41,645 nucleotides of DNA from Akkermansia muciniphila (GCA_945861765.1 CAMAWP010000019.1:1-41645); one strand, 5' to 3'. Positions 1-9,747 are shown, counted from the first letter of the stretch. Numbers and translations: made by a program. The notes: a model not told the origin generated them from the sequence alone.

Positions 1-347
1 TGACTCAGTCGCCATCGACTCCACTCCGGCTGGGCTGCCAACAGTTCCCTCACTTGCGCCACTTCTTGGCTCCCCATCCGCCGCCCTTGCATGATCTCGT
101 GCTCGCTCACTGCCCAGGAGCATGGCCGAACCGGAGCCAAGAGTCCCGCGCAAAGTCAGACTATTTTGCCGGATGCCCAAGGCCCCATTCCGACCTTCTT
201 GGATCTTCCGGCCCCTCGGCCGCAGGATCGACTTCTACCTTCCGCTTTATTCCTCTGCAAAAATCTGAGATGCGCACGGCCGGATCGCCGGATCCCGCCC
301 AATCGCGTCGCCCCGTCACCATCGGCGGGTGCCCCAAGCGCTGCGAT
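1..347. other. Unassigned left edge
   Basis: I see no convincing gene here. The open frames that cross it on the plus strand are rich in Pro, Ser, Arg and His and resemble no family I know, and no RNA gene or repeat stands out. It lies downstream of the broken minus-strand gene that ends at 348. Confidence 0.4.
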
Positions 348-626
348 CTATTTCAGCAGACGCCAGCCCGATGAGTCGGCGCTCAGCGCCGTGTGACTTT
401 TGTACCGGTCATAGACCCGGTGCATGTCGTCGATGGTATCATAGAAACTCACGATGTGAGTTACGTTAAAGGATTCGCCCGCTTTCACGGGCTTGCCGTG
501 GATCTCCTCGATCATGACGATGATGCCGCCGGGTCGTTGGCTGCGCCAGGCTTCATACACCACCGACGGTTCGAGCGTGAGCCCTGCCAAACAGGGACCG
601 TCTGACGCTGGAAGCGGACGGCGGGG
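348..626 (-). pseudogene. C-terminal remnant of a conserved protein of unknown function
   Basis: The minus-strand frame ends in TAG at 348-350 and reads as a credible protein tail. It contains EPSVVYEAWRSQRPGG, then a stretch around VMIEEIHGKPVKAGESF, then FYDTIDDMHRVYDRY, and ends in SGWRLLK. The composition (balanced acidic and aromatic residues, few Arg/Pro runs) is that of a real protein. There is no ATG at the head of this stretch, only a TTG at 588-590, and upstream of about 620 the frame turns into low-quality Arg/Pro/Ser sequence, so the N-terminal part seems lost where the next locus begins. I do not recognise the family. It is best read as a truncated gene; a short intact gene starting at the TTG is possible but less likely. 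Confidence 0.45.
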
Positions 627-737
627 GTGCTGAGCCGAGCACGATTGACACCCGATTCGTTGCGCGGAATCTCGGATCTTAAAAATCGCCTAAAAAGCAC
701 GTTGTCCGTTGAGCTCACATCCGTTAATCTTTGTGGC

Positions 738-3473
738 ATGCGAATCTCTTGTTCACTCAATTTGGTGAGGCGCCAGGTTGTTGTGAAAGAGCCGCCCGCG
801 GGGTTCAAAGCTGCGCACTCTCGCTCGTTCTGGGCCGCATGTTTCCTTGTTCTCTGCCGCCTGGCCGCCGCAATGGGCGGCACGGCCAGAGCCGAAACCG
901 AGCCGGACTCGGTGCGCTTCGAGGAGCACATCCGCCCCCTCTTCAAGGCGATGTGCTTTCATTGCCATGGGGAGGAAAAAGAGAAAAAAGGAAACCTGGA
1001 CCTGCGGCTGGTTCGCTTGATCAAGGCCGGAGGCGAGTCTGGCTCCGTGCTGACCCCGGGAGATGCGAAAGGCAGTTTGCTCTGGCGTAAGATCCATTCC
1101 GACAAAATGCCCGAGGGCTCCAAGAAGCTCACTCCGCCCCAAAAGGCGCTGGTTTTCCGCTGGATCGAGCAAGGCGCTCTCACCACCGATCCCGAGCCTT
1201 TGGACGGGGCCGATGCCCGGTTCTCCGCCGTGGAACTCAAGCACTGGGCTTTTCAGGCGGTGACCCGCCCGGAAGTTCCGCAGGTCGAGGGATACGCGCT
1301 TTCCACCCCGGTGGATGCCTTCATTGCACGCCGCCTCGCGGATCGAGCTCTGCCATTCTCCCCGCCGGCCGACCGACCGACTTTGATCCGTCGCGTCACC
1401 TTCGACTTGACCGGCCTTCCGCCCACCCCGGAGGCAGTCCGAGCCTTCAACGAGCACCATGCGCCGAACGCTTACGAGCGCCTCGTGGATCGCCTCCTCG
1501 CCTCCCCTCAATTCGGTGTTCGCTGGGGGCGGCATTGGCTCGACCTTGCGGGATTTGCCGAAAGCGAGGGCGGGGTCGAATCCGACCCGAAGCGGCCGCA
1601 CGCCTGGCGTTACCGGGATTACGTCATCAACTCGTTCAACGCCAATAAACCCATCGATGCCTTTATCCGCGAGCAACTCGCGGGTGATGAGATGGCTCCC
1701 CCAAACCCGCCGGATCCGGGCAACGCGCGCCAGATCGAGCTCTTGACCGCATCCGGCTTCCTGCGCATGGGGCCCGATCCGACCCAAGCGAACGACACCT
1801 TGGATAACCGCAACGCAGCGGCCGCGGATTCCATTAAAGTGCTGAGCACCGCAATGCTGGGGCTCACGGTCGGTTGCGCGCAATGCCACGACCACAAGTA
1901 CGACCCGATCACCATCGATGACTATTACGCCTTTCGAGCCATTTTCGATCCCTTGTTCCCGTTGAGAGGCAATGATTGGCGCCGGCCCAGCGAACGTTTG
2001 ATCGATTTCACCCCGGCGGAGTTGCGGGCCAAGGCCGAGCGGATTGAAGCGGAAGCGAAAGTGGTCGAGGACGAAATCAACGCCCGCAAGCTCGAACTCG
2101 GCAAGGAGATCCTCGCCAAAAAGCTGGCGGATGTGCCGGAAGAACGTCGGGACGAGGTGCGCCTCGCGAACGAGGCGGCCGAGAAGGATCGCAACGAACG
2201 GCAGCGCAAGTTGCTCGAGGACTACCCGATGGTGAAATCCCCTCAATTCATCGCCGGGTTCTTGGTCGAGTACGAAAACGCCGCTCACCGCAAATTCGAG
2301 AAGGAGTCGGAGAAAGTCGCTGCCATCCGGGCAACAAAACCGCCGAAACGCCTGGTGATGATCGCGGACGAAAAACCCGGTATCGCCCCCGTCAGCGCCG
2401 TTTTGTTCCGCGGGGATCCCGCAAGCCCCGGCGCGCCTGTCTCCCCCTCGGAATTAGCCGTGCTCCGGCGCCACCCTCCGCTGCCGTCCCTGCCGAGCAA
2501 AGATCCGAGTCGTCCCACGACCGGAAGGCGCCTCGCCTACGCCCGGCATTTGACCAGCGGCGCTCATCCCCTGACCGCCCGCGCCTTTGTGAATCGGCTG
2601 TGGCTGCATCACTTCGGTCGAGGCTTGGTGGCTACTCCCAATGATTTCGGGCTGAATGGGGACCGCCCCTCGCATCCCGAGCTCCTGGATTGGCTGGCCG
2701 ACGAATTCGTTCGCCATGGCTGGGATCAAAAACGACTCCACCGGCTCATCCTTTTGTCAACCGCCTATCAGCAACAATCCCGCCGAACGCCACGGTTGGA
2801 CGCGCTCGACCCGCAAAACGAACTCGTCGGCAGAATGAACGTGCGCCGCATGGAAGCGGAGGCGATTCGCGACTCGGTCCTGGCGGTCAGTGGAACATTG
2901 AATCGGGCTCTGGGAGGACCCAGCGTCCCAGTCACGGTCAACGGAGAGGGAAAGGCGGTCCTCGGCGAACAGAAGTTTCGGGACGGCCTGGTGTCTGGGA
3001 TCGAGGACGCGAGCCAAGCCAACGCCTTCCGCCGAAGCATCTATGTGGAGGTGCAACGCTCCCTCCCGCTGAACATGCTGCTCACGTTTGATCAGCCGGA
3101 AATGAACCCGAACTGTGATCTCCGGCGCCATTCGACCGTAACCACACAATCCCTCTGGTTTCTCAACGATGAGTTCTTGGTGCAGGCGGCGGACGACCTG
3201 GCACAGCTCATCCTCGACAACTCACCCGGCGATCCGGAATCCCAGCTCCGCAGCCTTTATCGGCGCTTGTTCGCCTCCGACCCCTCCCCGGAGGACGCCG
3301 CCTCGCTCGTCGCTTTCCTCGCGCAACAATCGGACTATTTCCGAACGAACCCCGATCCGGAGTTTGAGAAGCGCGTTGGATCCGCGGGCAAGGCCAAGGC
3401 CCCGTCCAAGCGCGCTCTGAGCGCGCTCTGCCAGACCCTGCTCGCTTCAAACCGGTTCCTCTACATCGACTAG
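738..3473 (+). CDS. Cytochrome/DUF1549/DUF1553 protein (no binding module)
   Basis: This is a 911-residue exported protein of the planctomycete-type cytochrome family. After a signal segment (about residues 28-52, ending in GGTARA) comes a small c-type cytochrome domain with a heme motif CFHCH at residues 73-77. DUF1549 follows from about residue 185, with the family signature FDLTGLPPTPEA and a second CxxCH (GCAQCHDHKYDP) near residue 380. DUF1553 covers about 605-900 ([26 protein letters not shown]). The linker between the two (about 430-560) is charged, Lys/Glu/Arg-rich and probably coiled coil, where the other two copies in this window carry a LamG or discoidin domain. I chose the ATG at 738 because the frame upstream of it looks non-coding; a GTG at 783 is an alternative. 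The function of the family is not established; export and heme binding are supported. The DUF1501 partner starts 5 bases after the stop. Confidence 0.93.
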   Translation: MRISCSLNLVRRQVVVKEPPAGFKAAHSRSFWAACFLVLCRLAAAMGGTARAETEPDSVRFEEHIRPLFKAMCFHCHGEEKEKKGNLDLRLVRLIKAGGESGSVLTPGDAKGSLLWRKIHSDKMPEGSKKLTPPQKALVFRWIEQGALTTDPEPLDGADARFSAVELKHWAFQAVTRPEVPQVEGYALSTPVDAFIARRLADRALPFSPPADRPTLIRRVTFDLTGLPPTPEAVRAFNEHHAPNAYERLVDRLLASPQFGVRWGRHWLDLAGFAESEGGVESDPKRPHAWRYRDYVINSFNANKPIDAFIREQLAGDEMAPPNPPDPGNARQIELLTASGFLRMGPDPTQANDTLDNRNAAAADSIKVLSTAMLGLTVGCAQCHDHKYDPITIDDYYAFRAIFDPLFPLRGNDWRRPSERLIDFTPAELRAKAERIEAEAKVVEDEINARKLELGKEILAKKLADVPEERRDEVRLANEAAEKDRNERQRKLLEDYPMVKSPQFIAGFLVEYENAAHRKFEKESEKVAAIRATKPPKRLVMIADEKPGIAPVSAVLFRGDPASPGAPVSPSELAVLRRHPPLPSLPSKDPSRPTTGRRLAYARHLTSGAHPLTARAFVNRLWLHHFGRGLVATPNDFGLNGDRPSHPELLDWLADEFVRHGWDQKRLHRLILLSTAYQQQSRRTPRLDALDPQNELVGRMNVRRMEAEAIRDSVLAVSGTLNRALGGPSVPVTVNGEGKAVLGEQKFRDGLVSGIEDASQANAFRRSIYVEVQRSLPLNMLLTFDQPEMNPNCDLRRHSTVTTQSLWFLNDEFLVQAADDLAQLILDNSPGDPESQLRSLYRRLFASDPSPEDAASLVAFLAQQSDYFRTNPDPEFEKRVGSAGKAKAPSKRALSALCQTLLASNRFLYID

Positions 3474-3478
3474 GTTAC

Positions 3479-4951
3479 ATGATGCCAAATCTCATCCACT
3501 CCCAAGCACTCTGTTCCCGCCGGCACATGCTCCGCACTTCGGCCTTCGGTTTGAGCTCCGTCGCGGCTGCTTGGTTGCTCAAGCACGATGGCTTGCTTGG
3601 GGCGGAACCCGTCAAACCTCCGCTCGAACCCCAATCCTACGATCTGCTGCCCAAATCGCCGCCGCGGCCAGGCAAAGCCCGGGCGATGATCTCGATGTTC
3701 ATGTTGGGCGGCCCCAGCCAAATCGACCTTTTTGACCCAAAACCAGAATTGATCAAACGCCACGGCCAGTCGTTCCCGGGCGATGTCAAGTGGGACAACC
3801 CCGCCCAAGCCAGCCGGGAAATCATGGCGCCGCTCTGGAAATTTCACCGCCATGGCCAATGCGGCATGGAGCTTTCAGAACTCCTGCCCCACTTGGGCGG
3901 CGTCGCTGACGAAATCACCCTGATCCGTTCCATGAGAACCGGGGTGAACAATCATGTTCCCTCAAATTTCGCTCTGACCACGGGCAAACCCGAGCACGGA
4001 CGAGCGGTGCTGGGAAGCTGGCTGGCCAGCGCTCTCGGCAGCGTGTCCCAGGATCTCCCCGCCTTCGTCGCCTTGACCGACCCGCGCGGTTTACCCTTGC
4101 TCGGCGGGGAAAACTGGCATCACGGGCGCCTTCCCTCGATCTACCAAGGCACGATGGTGCGTCCGACCGAACCCCGTATCTTCAACCTCGCCCCGCCCAG
4201 CCGTCTCCGCGGCGCCTCCCAGTCGGCGCAGCTCAGCTTGCTGCATTCGCTCAACCAGCGGCACCTCGCGGAACACCCCGGCGAGAACGAACTCGAGGCG
4301 CGCATGGCGAGTTACCAACTGGCTGCCCGCATGCAGTTAGCCGCCACCGAAGCGTTCGATATCTCCAGCGAATCCGAGATGACACGCCGCCTTTACGGGA
4401 TCGACCAAGACGTGACGCGGGATTATGGCACGCGCTGCCTCATCGCCCGGCGCCTCGTGGAACGAGGTGTTCGCTTCGTCCAGATTTTCTGCAACGGTCA
4501 AACCTGGGACCACCACGGATCGATCAACACCGCTCTCCCGGCTCGCTGTCGCGAGATCGATCAACCCGCCGCCGCTTTGGTCCGCGACCTGCAACAGCGC
4601 GGCCTCCTCGATTCCACCCTCGTGCATTGGGGCGGCGAGATGGGGCGTCTTCCCGTCATTCAGTTTCGAGATGGGCTCACGCAACGCGACAAAGTCGGAC
4701 GGGACCACAACACCTACGGCTTCAGCATGTGGGTCGCCGGTGGCGGTTTTCGCGGAGGCCACATCCATGGCGCGACCGATGAGTTTTCGCATCACGCCGT
4801 CCAAGGCACGGTCCATCATTATGACTGGCTGGCCACGGTCCTCCACCTGTTCGGCTTGGACCACAACGAATTGAAGTTCCGCGTGGGGCCGAGAGATTTG
4901 AAGCTGGTGGAAAATGCCGAAGCCCGCGTGGTTCAGGAGTTGCTCGCGTGA
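3479..4951 (+). CDS. Tat-exported DUF1501 protein
   Basis: This 490-residue DUF1501 protein belongs to the alkaline-phosphatase/sulfatase-like superfamily. The N-terminus has a twin-arginine signal, SRRHMLRTSAFG, followed by a hydrophobic stretch. Family landmarks include FMLGGPSQIDLFDPKPELI near the start, ARRLVERGVRFVQIF in the middle, and GRDHNTYGFSMWVAGGG with GGHIHGATDEF near the C-terminus; the Asp and His residues in these segments are typical of the fold. ATG codons at 3479 and 3482 are equally possible starts. It follows the cytochrome/DUF1549 gene by 5 bases, the standard pairing, so the two are almost certainly co-transcribed. The substrate is unknown; a hydrolytic role on sulfated or phosphorylated polymers is only an inference from the fold. 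Confidence 0.93.
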   Translation: MMPNLIHSQALCSRRHMLRTSAFGLSSVAAAWLLKHDGLLGAEPVKPPLEPQSYDLLPKSPPRPGKARAMISMFMLGGPSQIDLFDPKPELIKRHGQSFPGDVKWDNPAQASREIMAPLWKFHRHGQCGMELSELLPHLGGVADEITLIRSMRTGVNNHVPSNFALTTGKPEHGRAVLGSWLASALGSVSQDLPAFVALTDPRGLPLLGGENWHHGRLPSIYQGTMVRPTEPRIFNLAPPSRLRGASQSAQLSLLHSLNQRHLAEHPGENELEARMASYQLAARMQLAATEAFDISSESEMTRRLYGIDQDVTRDYGTRCLIARRLVERGVRFVQIFCNGQTWDHHGSINTALPARCREIDQPAAALVRDLQQRGLLDSTLVHWGGEMGRLPVIQFRDGLTQRDKVGRDHNTYGFSMWVAGGGFRGGHIHGATDEFSHHAVQGTVHHYDWLATVLHLFGLDHNELKFRVGPRDLKLVENAEARVVQELLA

Positions 4952-5151
4952 GCCAAACCGAAACAAGTCTGAGGCTTCGGACCCGTCCTCGGCATCGAGG
5001 ATGCGCAAGCCGGCTGGGCCGCGGAACAACTTTGCTCCGAAGTCCCGTCAAGGGTTTGGCCCGAGCGTGCGTGCGGCCGCAATTCTGCCAGCGCCCACTT
5101 TCGCGGACAAAGATCACCGCGGCGCCGGTGCGATTTTGGAGAGGCGCGAAG

Positions 5152-6462
5152 ATGGCCGCGCTGATTCTGCTTGGCATCACCTGCCTGTTTTCAGTCGACG
5201 CGCTCGCGGAGATGAAGGCGGGCGCCAGCCGGCGCAATGTCACGCTGCCCCAACTGCTGGGAAATCCCGATGTCCACGACCCACTCTTTGCGCAGGTTCT
5301 GGTGATGGACGACGGCAAGAACGCTGTGGCCATCATCTGTTTGGACATGGTCCATCCCTGGTTCCCCGAAGTGCGCGAAAGGATCCGGCAGCAGCTCCGA
5401 ATCGCCTGCGTCTTGGTCAACTGTTCGCACGCTCACCAGGACCATAGACGTGGTTACAACGAGCGATGGAGGAAGGCTGCGGGCGACCTGATCTACGAAG
5501 CAGCGGCGGAAGCTCAGAAAAACTGCGTGCCCGTTTCCCTGTTTACCGGCCGGGCACCGGTGGTCGTTGGCAAGAATCGATACGGCGCCGCTTTCACTCA
5601 GGACATTGTGCCCTGGGTGAATGTGCTGGAAGCTCGCGCAAGGGACGGACACACCGTCGCGGTGCTCTTCGAGCATCCGGCCCATCCGGTGATGACGCTC
5701 GAAGCTCCCGAGGGAATCACGGCAGACTTTCCCGGATATGCCGTGGCGCGTGTCCAGGAGGAACTCGGCGCTGACGCCATCGCGATGTTCGCTCAGGGCT
5801 GCGGCGGAAACGTCAACGCCGAGCCGGTGGGATTCAGCGTCAAGAGTGGTTGGTACGAAAATGCAAAACGAGAAGGCAGAAAGCTGGGGGACGCTGTGCT
5901 CGCAGCCATGCGTCACAGCACGGAGATTAAGGCGGACACGTTCACGACGCGGTCCAAAACCATCCTGCTCCCCTTGCGCGTGCCGACGATGCAGCAGTGG
6001 GAAAAGCAGCTGGTTCAGCTCCGACAAACGAACCCGGAGGATCAGGCCATGTTGCAGTCGCATCAACGGGTCAAGGGCATCATCGAACGCGGCGAACAAC
6101 CCGGGCTGCCGCAGGAAATCAACCTGGTTATGTTGGGTTCGGAGTGGGGCCTGGTGGCGGTGGCCGGTGAGCTGTTCACCGAGTATGAGCTCTGGATCAA
6201 CGCTCTGGCGCCGTTCAACCATACGATGGTCTTCGGGTTCACGAACGATGCCGCAAACCCGTTCGAAGAGCATTATGTGTCCTACATCCCGACGGACAAG
6301 GCGCTGGCGCTCTCCATCAAACATCCCGATCAAGCGAATCGCAGTTGCCGCGACGCCCTGCGCGTGCACAGCCCCACGACGCACGAGGGCGTGCGCCTGC
6401 CTTATGCCGTTGGCATTGAAACGCTGATCAAGGGAACGATTGCGTCCCTGTGGGCGCCATGA
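5152..6462 (+). CDS. Ceramidase-fold secreted protein, paralogue 1
   Basis: This 436-residue secreted protein resembles the N-terminal domain of neutral/alkaline ceramidases. The frame is open back to 4948, but the ATG at 5152 is preferred: it has the Shine-Dalgarno-like GGAGAGG about 8 bases upstream and is followed directly by a signal peptide (MAALILLGITCLFSVDALAE). Putative metal ligands are kept: H93 and H95 in CSHAH, the His of FEHPAHP at about 175-178, and E340 in AGELFTEYE. The loop that in true ceramidases carries the nucleophilic Ser (GDVSPN) reads GCGGNVNAEP here, so that Ser is absent. Ceramide hydrolysis is therefore doubtful; a related metal-dependent amidase or another hydrolase is possible. 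It is followed by a clear paralogue, probably in the same operon as the DUF1501 gene. Confidence 0.85.
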   Translation: MAALILLGITCLFSVDALAEMKAGASRRNVTLPQLLGNPDVHDPLFAQVLVMDDGKNAVAIICLDMVHPWFPEVRERIRQQLRIACVLVNCSHAHQDHRRGYNERWRKAAGDLIYEAAAEAQKNCVPVSLFTGRAPVVVGKNRYGAAFTQDIVPWVNVLEARARDGHTVAVLFEHPAHPVMTLEAPEGITADFPGYAVARVQEELGADAIAMFAQGCGGNVNAEPVGFSVKSGWYENAKREGRKLGDAVLAAMRHSTEIKADTFTTRSKTILLPLRVPTMQQWEKQLVQLRQTNPEDQAMLQSHQRVKGIIERGEQPGLPQEINLVMLGSEWGLVAVAGELFTEYELWINALAPFNHTMVFGFTNDAANPFEEHYVSYIPTDKALALSIKHPDQANRSCRDALRVHSPTTHEGVRLPYAVGIETLIKGTIASLWAP

Positions 6463-6529
6463 ATGCGAAGGGCGCACAACGCGAGGGCTCCGTCGGCCTT
6501 CAGCGACCCTTGATGACAGACACGGAACC

Positions 6530-7894
6530 ATGAAAGCCGCAATGAAAGTGAAAGCCTTGGTAGTTCTGATGCTGCTGGCCGGCAGCGCGGCCCTGCTGCC
6601 GCTCCATGCCCAGGCGATGAAGGCCGGAGCCAGCCGGAGAGACGTCTCTGTCCCTGAACTGCTCGGTCAGCAGCCGGTCCATGACCCGCTCATGGCGAGC
6701 GTTCTTGTGCTGGACGACGGGAACAACTCCGTGGCGATCCTCTGTCTCGACATGATCGCTCCCTGGTTCCCCGAGGTTCGCGAGAAGATCAAGAAGGAGC
6801 TGGGTATCACGCACGTTTTGGTGAACTGCTCGCACACGCATTCCAACGGCAGGGGTGTCGGGTCGACTCCCGAATGGAGGGACAAAGTCGGAGCATTGAT
6901 TTACAAGGCAGCGGAGGAAGCGTCCGCCAATCGAGTGCCGGTGTCACTGCATGCCGGCCGCCAACCTGTTGAAATCGCGCACAACCGGTACGGCGATGCT
7001 TTTACTCAGGAGGTCGTTCCCTGGGTCAATGTCCTGGAAGTTCGCCGGGAAGACGGCAAGCCGCTCGTCGTCCTGTTCGAGCATCCGGCTCACCCGGTCA
7101 TTGCGATGACACACCCCGGTTTGAGCGCCGACTTTCCCGGTCACGCGGTCAGACGGATCAACGACGCGTTGGGTGATCATGTTATCGCCATGTTCGGTCA
7201 GGGCTGCAGCGGCAATATCAACGCCAATCACGTGGCCGGCGGCCATCAGCACGCTCAAACAGCGGGAAGAAAACTCGGTGATGCCGTGCTCAGAGCACTC
7301 CGTTCCATGACCCGGATTCAGGCGGGCCGGATGACGCTGCGGTCCACGACCATCCAGCTCTCTCTTCATCTGCCCACGCGGGAGCGGTGGGAACGGATGA
7401 TCGAGAGGATCAAGGCCGGCGGCGAAGTGCCGCCTCGCGAAGGCTGGCCCGACAACGCAGAGACGCTGAAATCCATGATGACCCTGAAGGGCATGATGGA
7501 ACGTGGCCAACCGCCGAAAATGCCCATGGAACTTAATGCCGTCATGCTCGGTTCGGAATGGTGCCTGGTGGCGATGGCGGGCGAGGTCTTCACCGAGTAC
7601 GAAATGTGGATCAACGCATTCGCACCGTTTGACCACACCATGGTCTTCGGTTTCACGAACGCCGCCGTCGGCGCCCGCGATGACGAGTACATCGGGTACG
7701 TTCCGACCGGCCGGGCGCTGGCGCTTGGTGTCAAGACGCCCATCGTGGCCGAGACGGCGTGTATTGAGGCCGGTTTCTTCCCCGGGTTCTTCCATGGCGT
7801 CAGAGTCGAGGGAGCGTATTCCAGTTACGCCGTTGGCATCGAGAGCCTGATCAAGCAGGCCATTACAGGGCTCTGGACCAAGAATCAACCGTAG
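6530..7894 (+). CDS. Ceramidase-fold secreted protein, paralogue 2
   Basis: This 454-residue protein is the tandem paralogue of the gene before it. The ATG at 6530 opens a good signal peptide (MKAAMKVKALVVLMLLAGSA, ending near LHAQA); 6542 is an alternative start. Nearly every block of paralogue 1 recurs: MKAGASRRDVSVPELLG, PWFPEVRE, VNCSHTHSNG (H102, H104), VVPWVNVLE, VLFEHPAHPV, FGQGCSGNIN and AGEVFTEYEMWINAF. As in paralogue 1, the ceramidase nucleophile position is not Ser (SGNINAN). The two genes are separated by about 67 bases and look like an old tandem duplication. Role unknown; secretion is well supported. Confidence 0.86.
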   Translation: MKAAMKVKALVVLMLLAGSAALLPLHAQAMKAGASRRDVSVPELLGQQPVHDPLMASVLVLDDGNNSVAILCLDMIAPWFPEVREKIKKELGITHVLVNCSHTHSNGRGVGSTPEWRDKVGALIYKAAEEASANRVPVSLHAGRQPVEIAHNRYGDAFTQEVVPWVNVLEVRREDGKPLVVLFEHPAHPVIAMTHPGLSADFPGHAVRRINDALGDHVIAMFGQGCSGNINANHVAGGHQHAQTAGRKLGDAVLRALRSMTRIQAGRMTLRSTTIQLSLHLPTRERWERMIERIKAGGEVPPREGWPDNAETLKSMMTLKGMMERGQPPKMPMELNAVMLGSEWCLVAMAGEVFTEYEMWINAFAPFDHTMVFGFTNAAVGARDDEYIGYVPTGRALALGVKTPIVAETACIEAGFFPGFFHGVRVEGAYSSYAVGIESLIKQAITGLWTKNQP

Positions 7895-7971
7895 TGGGTT
7901 CAAGTCTCAACATTCAATCAATGGGCTTCGATTTTTTTTCTGGCGGCCAGTCACCGGTGCGCACCTGAGGT

Positions 7972-8001
7972 TTGACACCCGCATTCCCACCCCGATAGCA
8001 T
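7972..8001 (+). promoter_or_regulatory. Candidate sigma-70-type promoter
   Basis: TTGACA (7972-7977) is a perfect -35 hexamer. TAGCAT (7996-8001) matches the -10 consensus at four of six positions, with an 18-base spacer. It lies 26 bases ahead of the ATG at 8028, in the gap after the ceramidase-fold pair. The short tandem CACACCACT repeat follows it. Confidence 0.35.
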
Positions 8002-8027
8002 CACACCACTCACACCACTCCTACGCC

Positions 8028-9365
8028 ATGCCCCGACCCGAACGAACGTTACCCCTCTTGTTCCTCACCGCCCGCGTTCACTCGTCCCTGCGCCGGATCC
8101 AAGGCGCAGCGTGGCTCCTGCTGGGCCTGGTTTGCGCCTCCGGCGCTGCGGCGGCGGACTGGCCGGGTTGGCGCGGGCCGTCACGGGACGGCCATAGCGC
8201 CGTCGGCGGTCCGGCGCTCCGCGGACTGCCGGCCGAACCCCGACGGGTCTGGCGCCTCAAGATTGGCGACGGGCTTGCGGCGCCGGTCGTGGCCGGGTCA
8301 CGCGTTTACTATCTTGACGCGCAGGACACGAAGGAGACGGTCCACGCCATCGACCGCGAAACGGCCGAGGAGGCGTGGAGAGTCACGCTCGACGATGGCT
8401 TCAGGAATGGCCAGACCGCGCCGGGGCCGCGCTGCACGCCTCTCGTGGACGGCGATCGCATCTATGTTCAATCGTGCCGGGGTGAGCTCCAATGCCGGGG
8501 CACGAGGGATGGCCAGTTGCACTGGCGGGTCAACTTCCTTCGCGATTTCCGGTCCGAGGCCCCCGCCGAAGTTGGCAACAACAAGGGGGCGCAACGCCAC
8601 GGGTTCACGGCGGCGCCGTGGGTTGAAGGCAACAAGTTGATCGCGCTTGTGGGTGACACGCACGGCGCCGGAGTGGTGTGCTTTGACAAGCGGACCGGGC
8701 AGGTTCTGTGGAAATCCCAGAACGACCGTGCGGCCAACGCAGCCCCCGTGATCACCACTTTCGCCGCGACGGCGCCCCGTCAAATTGTGGCGTTCACCGT
8801 TGAAGGGTTGATCGGGGTAAACCTCGACGACGGCGCATTGCTCTGGCGTGTGCCGATGACCACCACCTACGGCCGGCACGTCATGACCCCGGTCGTGGTG
8901 GACGGCATCGTCATGGTGTCATCGAAGGAGAACGGTCTCATCGGGGTTGCACCGGCACCGGACCCGGTCACCCATTCTTGGCGAGCGCCGATCGTCTGGG
9001 AGGCGAAGGAGATCTTGGTCAATTTTTCAAGCCCTGTTGCGGTGAACGGGCATATTTATGGACTCGGTGCGGAGCGAAATCTCTTCTGTGTCGAGGTCAA
9101 AACCGGCGTGGTGAAATGGTCCAAAGGGGGGTTCGCAACCCAGTCCGCCGAGAAGTCCCATCTCGCGTTGGTCGCTGTTGGGAGCAACCTCCTGGCGCTC
9201 ACGGAAACCGGCGAGCTGGTGCTGGTGGCTGCGAATCCGACGGAATACCGCGAGCTGGGCCGGACGCAGGCCTGCGGATCGAACTGGTGCAATCCGGCTT
9301 ATGCCGACGGACGCCTTTATCTGCGCGATGGTAAGGAACTGACCTGCCTTGAGCTGACGCCCTGA
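8028..9365 (+). CDS. PQQ-type beta-propeller protein
   Basis: This 445-residue exported protein has a signal-anchor region ending near GLVCASGAAAADWPGWRGP. The motif WPGWRGPSRDG just after it is the usual opening of secreted PQQ-like (outer-membrane assembly BamB-like) propellers in planctomycetes and verrucomicrobia. Blades show repeated elements of the type VYYLDAQDTKETVHAIDRETAEEAW, VVCFDKRTGQVLWKSQ and LFCVEVKTGVVKWSK. Such proteins may bind PQQ or serve as scaffolds; no catalytic residue can be fixed from sequence alone. The reading frame ends at 9365, immediately before the transposase fragment at 9370, and its C-terminus (LRDGKELTCLEL) looks natural, so the insertion seems to have landed just after the gene. 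Confidence 0.88.
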   Translation: MPRPERTLPLLFLTARVHSSLRRIQGAAWLLLGLVCASGAAAADWPGWRGPSRDGHSAVGGPALRGLPAEPRRVWRLKIGDGLAAPVVAGSRVYYLDAQDTKETVHAIDRETAEEAWRVTLDDGFRNGQTAPGPRCTPLVDGDRIYVQSCRGELQCRGTRDGQLHWRVNFLRDFRSEAPAEVGNNKGAQRHGFTAAPWVEGNKLIALVGDTHGAGVVCFDKRTGQVLWKSQNDRAANAAPVITTFAATAPRQIVAFTVEGLIGVNLDDGALLWRVPMTTTYGRHVMTPVVVDGIVMVSSKENGLIGVAPAPDPVTHSWRAPIVWEAKEILVNFSSPVAVNGHIYGLGAERNLFCVEVKTGVVKWSKGGFATQSAEKSHLALVAVGSNLLALTETGELVLVAANPTEYRELGRTQACGSNWCNPAYADGRLYLRDGKELTCLELTP

Positions 9366-9369
9366 TTCA

Positions 9370-9716
9370 ATGGGTTCGCGTCTGCGGCTGGGCTGCGATT
9401 GCCTCGACAATGGCCGCGTGGCGGTCGAACCGGTTTTGATGTTGTGCGTGAGCTTTCTCCAATATCTGGATGGACTGCCCGACCGCCAGGCAGTGGAGAT
9501 GCTGCGCTATCATGCGGGTTGGAACTTCGCCCTGAACCGTCAACTGGGCGACGAACTCTTTCACCACACGACGCTGTCCAACTTCCGCCAGCGCCTGCTG
9601 GAAAACAAACAAAGCGCCTTGGGCTTCCAGACTATTCTGGATGCGCTGGCCGAAGCGGGACTGGTCTCGCGGCAAAGCCGGCAACGGCTGGATTCAACCC
9701 AAATGTTCGGCTTAGT
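9370..9716 (+). pseudogene. IS1182-type transposase, 5' part
   Basis: This segment encodes the N-terminal DUF772-like region of a transposase: LPDRQAVEMLRYHAGWNFAL, FHHTTLSNFRQRLLE and RLDSTQMFGLV. The last motif is normally followed by ARMSRLE- or SRMSRL-type sequence, which is found intact at 10343 after the inserted element. The chimeric frame runs only a few codons further into the insertion (TK, then TAA at 9724-9726). Confidence 0.8.
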
Positions 9717-9728
9717 AACCAAATAAAC

Positions 9729-9747
9729 CCTCCAGCTCTGCTGGAGG
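9729..9747. repeat. Left-end hairpin of the IS200-type element
   Basis: CCTCCAGC-TCT-GCTGGAGG is a perfect 8-bp stem with a 3-base loop, 12 bases inside the inferred left boundary. Its position matches the subterminal hairpin recognised by Y1 transposases. Confidence 0.8.

Noticed and set aside
54-396. Two overlapping plus-strand frames at the left edge
   Set aside because: Composition is Pro/Ser/Arg-rich, neither has a ribosome site, and neither resembles a family.
753-2288. Long open frame antisense to the cytochrome/DUF1549 gene
   Set aside because: It is the GC-driven shadow of a gene with clear domains on the plus strand and has no recognisable protein features; the long antisense frames at 5191-6531, 15825-17078 and 18169-19536 were rejected for the same reason.
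4948-5151. GTG start at 4948 overlapping the DUF1501 stop
   Set aside because: The 68 residues it adds are Arg-rich and unlike any export signal; the ATG at 5152 has a ribosome site and a proper signal peptide.
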